Shown: positions 1-6,542, counted from the first letter of the stretch. The stretch: 10,422 nt of DNA from Rhodospirillales bacterium (GCA_028282185.1 JANQIJ010000388.1:1-10422), one strand, 5' to 3'. Notes: generated from the letters alone by a model not told the origin. Made by a program: numbers and translations.

Positions 1-880
1 TGCGGGCGTGGCGATACAGCGGGCTGTCGGGCATCGGCGGCGGCGCTGCCGGAGCGGGTGCCGGGGGCGGCGCCAGCGGGGCCGTCCGGGCGGCCACGAC
101 CGGCGGTGCGGCGGGAGGCTCGGGCTGGGTCGGCGGCGCCGCGCCGATGGCCGGGTCGAGAACACTGCGTCCGGCAAGGCCCACCAGGACGCGACGTTCG
201 ACCAGGATGCGGCCGCCGGACTGTCCCCGGGCATCGGCGATCAGGGTCGCCTGAAACGGCCCCTGACCGGCCGGAACGACAAGGCTCAAACCCGCGAGGT
301 CGGCGTCCATCAAGCGCCAGCGGCCGTCCCCCAGCGGCGCACCGCCCGTCGGATGCACGGCCCGGGGAATCCCGCCAAGGGTCAATTCCAGATCGCCGAC
401 CATGCGGTTGAGGCCGGCGGCGAACCCGATGGCCAAGGGAAACCCCGCGCGCCGACCTTCGTCGAGGGACACCGGGGCCTCGACCTCGAAGACCAAATTG
501 TCCTCCACCGAAGCCAGACCCGGTTCCATTGTCAGGCTGCCCGTCTTGACATGGCCGTCATTGGAAATCGCAGTGATGGCGAAGGTATGCGGGCCGGTGG
601 CGCCGGCGGGAAAGCGCATTCGCAACCCGGCCTCGGGACTGACGTCCTGCGCAAGCAAGGTCGCGGTGCCGTCGCCGTTGTCGACGCCCGCGGATAGCGC
701 GATACCGCGGCCCAGGCCGCCGACGATCAGCACCGAAATCTCGGCCGGATCGACCCCCGGGAAGGCCAGGAACGGATCAAGCGGCAGGCTGATCGACGCG
801 CCGGTCTCCGCCAAATCGATCGCTGGCGAGGCGTCCATGGCCGGCGTGTCCGTGGCCGGCGGTACTTCGTCTTCCGCCAT
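1..880 (-). CDS. Partial CDS (N-terminal 293 aa): Ig/cadherin-like domain protein with Pro/Ala-rich linker
   Basis: Open reading frame on the minus strand that starts at the ATG at 880-878 and runs off the left edge. The start is well supported: a strong GGAGGGAG Shine-Dalgarno lies just upstream. The N-terminus is acidic and has no signal peptide or membrane segment. Residues about 45-120 and 150-217 look like two beta-sandwich (Ig/cadherin-like) repeats: each has a 'GDGxxxL...AGL...P.G' strand pattern (GDGTATL near 69 and GDGRWRL near 184) of the kind found in bacterial surface and secreted repeat proteins. Residues about 236-283 form a Pro/Ala-rich low-complexity linker, after which a new region begins at the window edge. 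I do not recognise the full protein. With no Sec signal, type I secretion through a C-terminal signal is one possibility, but the C-terminus is outside the window. It is transcribed divergently from the cyclophilin-like gene. The coding call is firm; the function is inference. Confidence 0.72.
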   Translation of the reverse strand, partial: MAEDEVPPATDTPAMDASPAIDLAETGASISLPLDPFLAFPGVDPAEISVLIVGGLGRGIALSAGVDNGDGTATLLAQDVSPEAGLRMRFPAGATGPHTFAITAISNDGHVKTGSLTMEPGLASVEDNLVFEVEAPVSLDEGRRAGFPLAIGFAAGLNRMVGDLELTLGGIPRAVHPTGGAPLGDGRWRLMDADLAGLSLVVPAGQGPFQATLIADARGQSGGRILVERRVLVGLAGRSVLDPAIGAAPPTQPEPPAAPPVVAARTAPLAPPPAPAPAAPPPMPDSPLYRHAR

Positions 881-1083
881 TGCTCCCTCCGTTGCAAATC
901 GCCATCGCCTCGATCCTGCCGCCCGGCCCGCGGCATGACCAGGAAATTGCGCCCGGCACGGCGAATAAGCACAGGGCCTTGCGCTTATTGCTCGGCCGGC
1001 CGGGCAATCGACACCCCCGACCGTTCCGTGATGAGGCGCCGGGACGGCGCCCAAGGGGGCCGACGACGGAGGGAACGGCGGCG
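881..1083. promoter_or_regulatory. Divergent intergenic region with two inverted repeats
   Basis: The 203 nt between two divergent starts must hold the control signals of both genes. A 7-bp inverted repeat AATAAGC / GCTTATT (964-970 and 983-989, 12-nt spacer) is an AT-rich patch in GC-rich DNA and could be an operator. A second element is two copies of the palindrome GGCGCC (1035-1040 and 1046-1051) separated by 5 nt, which could fold as a hairpin in the leader of the rightward gene. I see no convincing -35/-10 pair. Confidence 0.35.
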
Positions 1084-1362
1084 ATGAAGACCATCAAGAT
1101 GACCATCCGCGGCCTGGTGATCACCGCCAATTTGCGCGACACGCCCACGGCGACGGCGATCTGGGACACCCTGCCGTTCGACGCCGTGGCCAGCACCTGG
1201 AGCGAGGAAGTCTATTTCCCGACGCCGGTTGCGCTCGACCGCGAAGCCAAGGCCAGCGCTGCTGTCGACCCCGGGAAAATCGTTTTTTGGCCCGACGGCG
1301 ATAGCTTCGCCATCGGCTTCGGCCGCAGCCCGATCAACCAGAGCGGCGAATGCCGGGGCTAA
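1084..1362 (+). CDS. Cyclophilin-like fold protein (DUF3830/TM1367-type), apparently C-terminally truncated
   Basis: A 92-residue protein resembling the small cyclophilin-like beta-barrel family (Pfam Cyclophil_like; TM1367 is the structural example). Recognisable landmarks are an N-terminal beta strand (MKTIKMTIRG), the 'L.DTPTA.AIWDTLPF' helix segment near residues 19-33, 'TWSEEVYFPTPV' near 40-51, and 'V.PGKIVFWPDGDSFAIGFGRSPINQSGEC' near 64-90. No biochemical role is established for most of this family. The start at 1084 is chosen because a GGAGGG ribosome site lies 10 nt upstream and the protein then begins where family members begin. Family members usually run to about 120 residues with another conserved stretch after the 'GxtPiS..gE' motif. 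Here a TAA comes almost at once, 4 nt before the end of convergent prfB. It may be a degraded copy; fold assignment is fairly sure, activity is doubtful. Confidence 0.75.
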   Translation: MKTIKMTIRGLVITANLRDTPTATAIWDTLPFDAVASTWSEEVYFPTPVALDREAKASAAVDPGKIVFWPDGDSFAIGFGRSPINQSGECRG

Positions 1363-1366
1363 ACAT

Positions 1367-2483
1367 CTAGGCCGTCTCGTCGCCGCCCTTGACCCGGGCC
1401 GCCAGGGCGGCGGCCATGAAGGCGTCCAGGTCGCCATCCAGCACGGCTTGAGTATTCGAGGTTTCGATCTCGGTCCGCAAATCCTTGACCATCTGATATG
1501 GCTGCAGGACATAGGACCGGATCTGATGGCCCCAGCCGATGTCCGTTTTGGCCTCGTTCAGCGCCTGGGCCTCTTCCTCGCGTTTTTGCAGTTCGGCCTC
1601 ATACAGACGGGCCTTCAGCATGTTCATGGCCTGGGCCCGGTTCTTGTGCTGTGACCGGTCGTTTTGGCATTGCACGACGATGTTGGTCGGCAGGTGGGTG
1701 ATGCGGATCGCGCTGTCGGTCTTGTTGACGTGCTGGCCGCCGGCGCCGGACGCGCGATAGGTATCGACGCGCAGATCCTTGTCCTCGATGGTGATGTCGA
1801 TGCTGTCGTCGATCACCGGATAGATCCAGGCCGAGGCGAAACTGGTATGCCGCCGAGCGCTGGAATCGTAGGGCGAAATACGGACCAAGCGATGCACGCC
1901 GCTTTCCGTTTTCAACCAGCCATAGGCGTTGTGGCCCGCGACCTTCAGGGTCGCAGACTTGACGCCGGCTTCCTCGCCGGGGCTTTCTTCCAACCATTCG
2001 ACCTTGTAGCCGTGGGCCTCGGCCCAGCGGGCATACATGCGCAGCAGCATCTCAGCCCAATCCTGGGCTTCGGTGCCGCCGGCGCCGGCATGAACTTCCA
2101 AATAGCAATCGTTGGCGTCGGCTTCGCCGGACAACAGGGTCTCGAGCTCCGCCTGGGCGGCCCGGGCTTTCAGCGCATCGAGCGTCGCCTCGGCCTCGGC
2201 GACGACTTCGCTGTCGCCCTCGGCATCGCCCAGTTCAATCAGCTCGACGCTGTCCTCCAGCTCTTGCGTGACCTCGTCGATCGCATTGATTCCACCTTCC
2301 AGGCGGTTGCGTTCGCGCATCACCGCCTGGGCCCTGGCCGGATCGTTCCATAAATCCGGGTTTTCCGCCTCGGCATTCAGTTCCTGGAGTTTGAGCTGCG
2401 CGGCATCGTAGTCAAAGATGCCTCCTCAGCAGTTCCAGGGACTGCTTGATCTGCTCGACGGTGGCTTCGGTTTCGGCGCGCAT
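1367..2483 (-). CDS. prfB: Peptide chain release factor 2, with programmed +1 frameshift
   Basis: Class I release factor that recognises UGA and UAA at the ribosomal A site and triggers peptidyl-tRNA hydrolysis. The product is 371 residues when the frameshift is included, close to the E. coli length. Translation begins MRAETEATVEQIKQSL at the ATG at 2483-2481, reaches an in-frame TGA after codon 23, and continues in the +1 frame with DYDAAQLKLQEL. Key motifs are the GGQ catalytic loop in RASGAGGQHVNK (GGQ at about 248-250) and the codon-recognition tripeptide in RISPYDSSARRHTSF (about 203-205), which is SPY here instead of SPF. The residue two before the GAGGQ run is Ala in 'RASGAGGQ', unlike the Thr of E. 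coli K-12. The stop is TAG. No good Shine-Dalgarno precedes the ATG, and AT-rich foreign DNA begins within a few tens of bases upstream, so its native leader may have been changed. It ends tail-to-tail with the cyclophilin-like gene, 4 nt apart. Confidence 0.96.
2411..2426 (-). promoter_or_regulatory. RF2 programmed +1 frameshift site
   Basis: Read on the minus strand, the site is AGGAGG CAT CTT TGA C. The internal Shine-Dalgarno-like AGGAGG (2426-2421) sits 3 nt before the slippery CTT (2417-2415), which is followed by the in-frame TGA (2414-2412) and C. This is the known RF2 autoregulatory arrangement: when RF2 is scarce, termination at TGA is slow, the CUU-bound tRNA slips +1 onto UUU, and full-length RF2 is made. 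The downstream frame continues into the conserved RF2 sequence without a further stop, so this is a regulatory site and not a sequencing error. Confidence 0.95.
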
Positions 2484-2671
2484 GATTTCGGAATTAGTGA
2501 GCAATGAGGTCAAGCGGTTCGTGTAGCCAAGTGCAGGAAGTCTGACAAGCCATCAAGCAAATTATATTGGCAATCAATAAAGTAAGTTGATGCAAGCAAA
2601 GGGCAGAAATCAGGTTTGTCATCTACGGAACGTATGATACCATTAGCTAGAACGAATGGGGAACAACAAAT
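2484..2671. promoter_or_regulatory. AT-rich leader of the R-M cassette, upstream of prfB in the other direction
   Basis: This 188-nt stretch is markedly AT-richer than the flanking host genes and contains no ORF large enough for a controller (C) protein. It must serve two divergent starts. Rightward, TTGTCA (2616-2621) and TACCAT (2638-2643) with a 16-nt spacer is a fair promoter candidate that would leave a leader of about 20 nt before the methyltransferase ATG. Leftward, a perfect TATAAT hexamer (2566-2561) lacks a good -35. TTGTCA (2548-2543) with TACACG (2525-2520) at 17 nt is a weak alternative. All are eye-found matches only. Confidence 0.35.
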
Positions 2672-3343
2672 ATGTCACCAGACTGCCTTGAAACACAAGA
2701 CATTGCGGGTTTGACCTCCCCTTCAGAAGACTTACGCAGGTTTTTGGGAGGGTCTCGATTCGCGACAATCGTTGCGGATCCTCCGTGGCGTTTTACAAAC
2801 CGCACAGGAAAAGTCGCTCCTGAACATCGTCGGCTGGCAAGGTATCCGACACTTTCCATAGAAGAAATTTGCGACCTTCCGATAGAAGCGCACCTTGCAG
2901 ATACAGCACACTGTTACCTCTGGGTCCCGAACGCACTTTTGCCTGAGGGTTTACGCGTTCTCAGCAGTTGGGGGTTTGAGTACAAGTCGAACCTGATATG
3001 GCATAAGGTTCGCAAAGACGGTGGTTCAGATGGTCGAGGCGTCGGGTTCTATTTTAGGAACGTCACAGAAATGGTTCTGTTCGGCGTCCGGGGAAAGAAT
3101 GCTCGAACTCTGGCGCCTGGCCGTCGTCAGGTCAATCTTTTCAGTTCTCGGAAACGGGAGCATTCCAGGAAACCGGACGAGCAATACGAAATTATTGAAA
3201 ATTGCAGCCCTGGTCCGTTTTTGGAACTCTTCGGCAGAGGGATTAAAGAAGGTTGGACCGTTTGGGGCAATCAAGCTGATTCCGACTACAAGCCGACTTG
3301 GGACACATACAAGTACAATTCTTTTTCTGATGCTGCCGACTGA
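2672..3343 (+). CDS. MT-A70 family DNA N6-adenine methyltransferase (modification subunit)
   Basis: A 223-residue S-adenosylmethionine-dependent methyltransferase of the MT-A70 type, expected to place a methyl group on N6 of adenine in DNA and protect host sites from the nuclease encoded next. The catalytic DPPW motif is at residues 36-39 (IVADPPWRF). The C-terminal family signature is at about 163-189: EHSRKPDEQYEIIENC, then FLELFGR, followed by the terminal 'GWTVWGNQ'. The family is shared by bacterial type II enzymes such as M.MunI, some orphan methylases and phage enzymes. The ATG at 2672 follows GGGGA at 2658-2662, and the conserved core begins about 30 residues in, so the start fits. 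Codon use is clearly AT-richer than the neighbours, suggesting transfer. The endonuclease gene follows after 5 nt, which makes a restriction-modification partner much more likely than an orphan. Target sequence cannot be inferred. Confidence 0.88.
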   Translation: MSPDCLETQDIAGLTSPSEDLRRFLGGSRFATIVADPPWRFTNRTGKVAPEHRRLARYPTLSIEEICDLPIEAHLADTAHCYLWVPNALLPEGLRVLSSWGFEYKSNLIWHKVRKDGGSDGRGVGFYFRNVTEMVLFGVRGKNARTLAPGRRQVNLFSSRKREHSRKPDEQYEIIENCSPGPFLELFGRGIKEGWTVWGNQADSDYKPTWDTYKYNSFSDAAD

Positions 3344-3348
3344 CCGAC

Positions 3349-4083
3349 GTGCCTTCTGAAGGTTTAATCGACGATGTTTCGACGGGGCGTGGAGCCGACC
3401 TTGAATCGACGGTCTTGGAACTGTTTCCCACTTCCGTCACAGGTAAGTTCGAAATATTTAGTTATCGGAACGCCGCGTCGATATTGGCAAACGGCTTCCC
3501 AGAGCATTTCGATCAAATAACTGCGAGCCTGACTAAATTTCGCATATCGAAACGAATGATTCGCATGCCGGGCGAAAACAAAAGTGAGGTCGCTAAGTAC
3601 GTGGACAAATTGTTTGCTGAATATGATGGTTGGGAAGAAACCAGAATACTCGCCGACCTCCACGTCCGGTTACTTAAAGAAAAAAAGAAGAAAGATAATC
3701 TTATTATCGATTACAGAATAAATGGCTTTCTAGATGGACACAGGATTGATTTCCTCAGGGATCGGGTAGCCGTCGACCTTGAATGGAACAGTAAGGACCA
3801 GACCTACGATCGGGACTTATTCGCGTTTTCTGCTTTTTATGATGCAGGCGCGATTGATGTGGGCGTGATCCTTACGCGAGGCTCTTCTCTCGATAACAAT
3901 TACTTTAGGGGCTTGGGCAAAGTTCTTAAAAAAGATGGAACTGAAGGTTCCAAAAATGTCGTGGAAAAATACGGTGCGTCAACCACTTGGATGGGTAAAT
4001 TGCTCTACAGGCTCGACGCTGGCCGCAATGGGGGATGCCCCGTTTTGGCTATTGGGATTACCCCGAGATGTATCACTGACTAA
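3349..4083 (+). CDS. Type II restriction endonuclease, BglII/BstYI-like family
   Basis: A 244-residue protein matching, from memory of the family, the BglII-type endonuclease fold: FEIFSYRNAASIL near 34-46, the catalytic region 'HRIDFLRDRVAVDLEWN' at 131-147, then DQTYDRDLFAF and DVGVILTR, and near the C-terminus KYGASTTWMGKLLYRLDAG and GGCPVLAIGITP. The likely metal-binding residues are Asp134, Asp143 and Glu145 (D-x8-D-x-E), in the positions of the D/E/Q triad of BglII and BstYI. It should cut unmodified DNA at the site protected by the upstream methyltransferase. The start is GTG at 3349; an in-frame TGA at 3328 excludes an ATG further up, and no Shine-Dalgarno is evident, so translation is probably coupled to the methyltransferase stop 5 nt earlier. 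The C-terminus ends soon after the last conserved block, at a TAA overlapping the mrcA stop. The sequence is AT-rich with a lysine run (KEKKKK) near 110-115. Cleavage site unknown. Confidence 0.82.
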   Translation: MPSEGLIDDVSTGRGADLESTVLELFPTSVTGKFEIFSYRNAASILANGFPEHFDQITASLTKFRISKRMIRMPGENKSEVAKYVDKLFAEYDGWEETRILADLHVRLLKEKKKKDNLIIDYRINGFLDGHRIDFLRDRVAVDLEWNSKDQTYDRDLFAFSAFYDAGAIDVGVILTRGSSLDNNYFRGLGKVLKKDGTEGSKNVVEKYGASTTWMGKLLYRLDAGRNGGCPVLAIGITPRCITD

Positions 4084-6542
4084 TAAAGCCCGCCGGTCCC
4101 GCCGAAGGGTTGCGACGTCGTGTCGCCGCCGATCCCGACGTCCTGCCCGGCGCTGATCACCTTGGCGTCTTCGCGGGGCACCGTGCCGGGCTTGAAGCTC
4201 TCCCAGATCACGTCCTCGATCTGTCCGGCCAACGCCGGCAGGCCGGTCCGGGCGTCGACCCGGACCAGGCGGATACCCGGCGGGATGCGGAACGGCGTGG
4301 TAGGCTTGCCGTCCAGCGCGCGCTTCATGAAGTCGGCGAAGATCGGCGCCGCGACCGACGATCCGGTCTCGCGCCGGCCCAAGGTTTCCGGCGTGTCGTA
4401 GCCGACGAACACGCCCACGGCCAGGTCCGGCGCGAAGCCGACGAACCAAGTGTCACGGCTTTCGTTCGTGGTTCCGGTCTTGCCGGCCAAAGGTTTCTTG
4501 ATGGCCCGGCCGATACGGACCCCCGTGCCTCGTTTGATCACGCCTTCGAGCATCGAAACGACCTGGTAGGCGCTGGCCGGGTCGGCGACCGCGGGCCGCG
4601 TGTCGGGCACCGCCGGCACCGCTTCCGCGCCTGTCCAGGCCGCGGCGCGACAGCTTGGACAACGCCGGTCGTCATGACGAAAAACCGTCCGTCCCTTGCG
4701 GTCCTGAATGCGGTCGATCAGGCTCGGCTGGATGCGCTTGCCACCGTTGACCAGCATGGCATAGGCCGTCGTCAGGCGCAGCAGCGTGGTTTCGCCGGCA
4801 CCGAGCGCCATGGACAGCGCCCGGGGCATGTGGTCGACGATACCGAAGGCCTCGGCATAACCCGCGACCTTGTCCATGCCGACGGTCTGGGCCAGGCGCA
4901 CGGTCATCAGGTTGCGCGACTTTTCGATGCCCAGCCGCATCGTCGACGGACCATAGAACTTCTTAGTGTAGTTGCCAGGCCGCCATTTCGGCAGGCCGGG
5001 GCCCTGGTCGACGACGAAGGGTGCGTCGAGAATGCGGGTCGACGGCGTCATGCCGCCATCCAGGCCGGCCAGGTAAACGAACGGCTTGATCGCCGATCCG
5101 GGCTGGCGCCAGGCCTGGGTCACGCGGTTGAACTGATTGATCTTGAACGAATAGCCACCGACCATGGCGAGCACCCGGCCGGTATGGGGATCGAGCGCGA
5201 CCAGGCCGCCCTGGACCTCGGGCAGTTGGCGCAAGGCATAGGTTCCGTCGGGCAGGTCTATGCCCTTCGCGTCCTTGGCCTCCGGGGACACGGCGATGAT
5301 GTCGCCCGGCTGGACCACGTCCGCCGGCACCTTGGGCCGGGGCGCCCAGGTGTCCTCGTCGATCCGCCGCCGCGCCCATTCCATCATCGCCATCGGCAGG
5401 ACCCCGGCGCTGCCGTCTTCCAGACCCAATTGCGCGGCCTTGCCATCAACCGCGCGGACAACAGCCAGACGATGATGGTCCAGGCCCTTGGGCCGCTCGA
5501 AAGCGGCAAGGATCGCGCGCCATTCGTTGGCCCGTTCGTAAGGCAGGCCGCCCTCGACCCGGCCGAGCGGCCCGCGCCAGGCCCGGGCCCGGCGGTCGAA
5601 CGCTTCAAGACCGTCACGCAACGCCGTTTCCGCCATGCGTTGCAGGCGCGGGTCAAGCGTCGTGCGCACCGACAAGCCACCGTTGTACAACTGGTCTTCG
5701 CCGTATTGTTCGAACAGTTCGCGGCGCACCTCTTCGGCGAAGTAATCAGCTTCCACGAAATCCGCATCGACCCGGCGCGTCACCCGCAACGGCTCGGTCC
5801 AGGCCTGCTTGGCCTGGGCCTCGTTGATATGGCCGTCCTCAAGCATCCGGTTGACGACCCAGTCGCGGCGTTCCTGGGCGGCCTGCAGTTTACGGATGGG
5901 ATGATAGTTGTTGGGCGCCTTGGGCAGGGCCGCCAGGTAGGCGGCCTCGGCCACGGTCAACTCGTTCATCGACTTGTTGAAGTAATTCAACGCGGCCGCC
6001 GCAACGCCGTAAGATCCCAGGCCCAGATAGATCTCGTTCATGTAAAGCTCGAGAATCCGGTCCTTGGTGAAGGCGCGCTCCATGCGAAACGCCAGGATCG
6101 CTTCCTTGATCTTGCGCTCGATGGAAACCTCATTGGTCAACAGGAAATTCTTGGCCACCTGCTGGGTGATGGTCGAGGCGCCGACCGGGCGGCGGGACGA
6201 ACCGATGTTCTTGATGTTGCGCATCGCCGCGGCCATCACACCGGGAATATCGATCCCCGGATGCTGATAGAACGTCTTGTCCTCGGCCGAGAGGAAGGCG
6301 TTGATGACCGGCCGCGGATAGGCCTCGATCGGCACAAAGACGCGCTTCTGCTTGGCGAACTCCGCCAACAGGCGGCCGTCGCCGGCATGCACGCGGGTCA
6401 TCACCGGGGGCTCGTAATTGGCAAGCTGACGGTAATCAGGCAAATCCTGACCGAACTTATACAGCACGTATAGCGCCCCGGCACCGCCCGCGACGGTGAC
6501 GATCACCAATAGGCCCAACAAAGTGGAAATCAGTCTAATCAT
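4080..6542 (-). CDS. mrcA: Penicillin-binding protein 1A, bifunctional glycosyltransferase/transpeptidase
   Basis: An 820-residue class A PBP that polymerises lipid II into glycan strands and cross-links stem peptides on the outer face of the inner membrane. Residues about 5-28 form the N-terminal membrane anchor. The GT51 domain shows SAEDKTFYQHPGID (catalytic Glu87), GASTITQQVAKNFLL at 121-135, and RILELYMNEIYLGLGSYGV at 162-180. An OB-like insert lies at roughly 300-430. The transpeptidase domain has SAIK (nucleophile Ser483, Lys486), SRN at 542-544 and KTGTT at 688-692. A Cys-Pro-Ser-Cys pair lies at 628-631, between the SxN and KTG motifs. The length is normal for the alphaproteobacterial family and the C-terminus ends GGTGGLY, which looks native. 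The ATG at 6542 has only a weak AGG upstream, but the membrane anchor begins right there. The amidase gene lies 116 nt upstream on the same strand, so co-transcription is likely. Confidence 0.96.
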   Translation of the reverse strand: MIRLISTLLGLLVIVTVAGGAGALYVLYKFGQDLPDYRQLANYEPPVMTRVHAGDGRLLAEFAKQKRVFVPIEAYPRPVINAFLSAEDKTFYQHPGIDIPGVMAAAMRNIKNIGSSRRPVGASTITQQVAKNFLLTNEVSIERKIKEAILAFRMERAFTKDRILELYMNEIYLGLGSYGVAAAALNYFNKSMNELTVAEAAYLAALPKAPNNYHPIRKLQAAQERRDWVVNRMLEDGHINEAQAKQAWTEPLRVTRRVDADFVEADYFAEEVRRELFEQYGEDQLYNGGLSVRTTLDPRLQRMAETALRDGLEAFDRRARAWRGPLGRVEGGLPYERANEWRAILAAFERPKGLDHHRLAVVRAVDGKAAQLGLEDGSAGVLPMAMMEWARRRIDEDTWAPRPKVPADVVQPGDIIAVSPEAKDAKGIDLPDGTYALRQLPEVQGGLVALDPHTGRVLAMVGGYSFKINQFNRVTQAWRQPGSAIKPFVYLAGLDGGMTPSTRILDAPFVVDQGPGLPKWRPGNYTKKFYGPSTMRLGIEKSRNLMTVRLAQTVGMDKVAGYAEAFGIVDHMPRALSMALGAGETTLLRLTTAYAMLVNGGKRIQPSLIDRIQDRKGRTVFRHDDRRCPSCRAAAWTGAEAVPAVPDTRPAVADPASAYQVVSMLEGVIKRGTGVRIGRAIKKPLAGKTGTTNESRDTWFVGFAPDLAVGVFVGYDTPETLGRRETGSSVAAPIFADFMKRALDGKPTTPFRIPPGIRLVRVDARTGLPALAGQIEDVIWESFKPGTVPREDAKVISAGQDVGIGGDTTSQPFGGTGGLY

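Larger units (their letters stand above)
2484..4083 (+). mobile_element. Horizontally acquired restriction-modification cassette (inferred island)
   Basis: The stretch holds the methyltransferase and nuclease genes plus their leader. It is clearly AT-richer than both flanks, is oriented against its neighbours, and sits between mrcA and prfB, which are normally adjacent on one strand in Alphaproteobacteria. No transposase, integrase, terminal inverted repeat or target duplication is visible, so the mechanism of entry is unknown. The right boundary is essentially the mrcA stop codon; the left boundary lies somewhere within about 40 nt of the prfB ATG. This is inference from composition and synteny. 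Confidence 0.65.

Noticed and set aside
8..938. Overlapping plus-strand frames at the left edge
   Set aside because: The minus-strand frame over 1-880 has a strong ribosome site and domain-like sequence, while these frames are Arg/Gly/Ser-rich and lack ribosome sites.
1664..2353. 229-codon plus-strand frame across prfB
   Set aside because: Antisense shadow of release factor 2; no recognisable domain.
2412..2414. The in-frame TGA in prfB read as a frameshift mutation or pseudogene
   Set aside because: The surrounding AGGAGG-CAT-CTT-TGA-C is the classic programmed frameshift signal, and the reading frame is otherwise intact.
2542..2568. CTGACA and TATATT as a rightward promoter for the methylase
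   Set aside because: Each hexamer matches 5 of 6, but the spacer is only 15 nt, shorter than is usual.
2484..2671. A controller (C) protein gene ahead of the methylase
   Set aside because: The 188-nt leader has no frame of suitable length or start.
4110..6473. 787-codon open frame on the plus strand across mrcA
   Set aside because: It is exactly antisense to a well-supported PBP1A gene. Its protein is Arg/Gly/His-rich with no domain, as expected of a GC-rich shadow frame.
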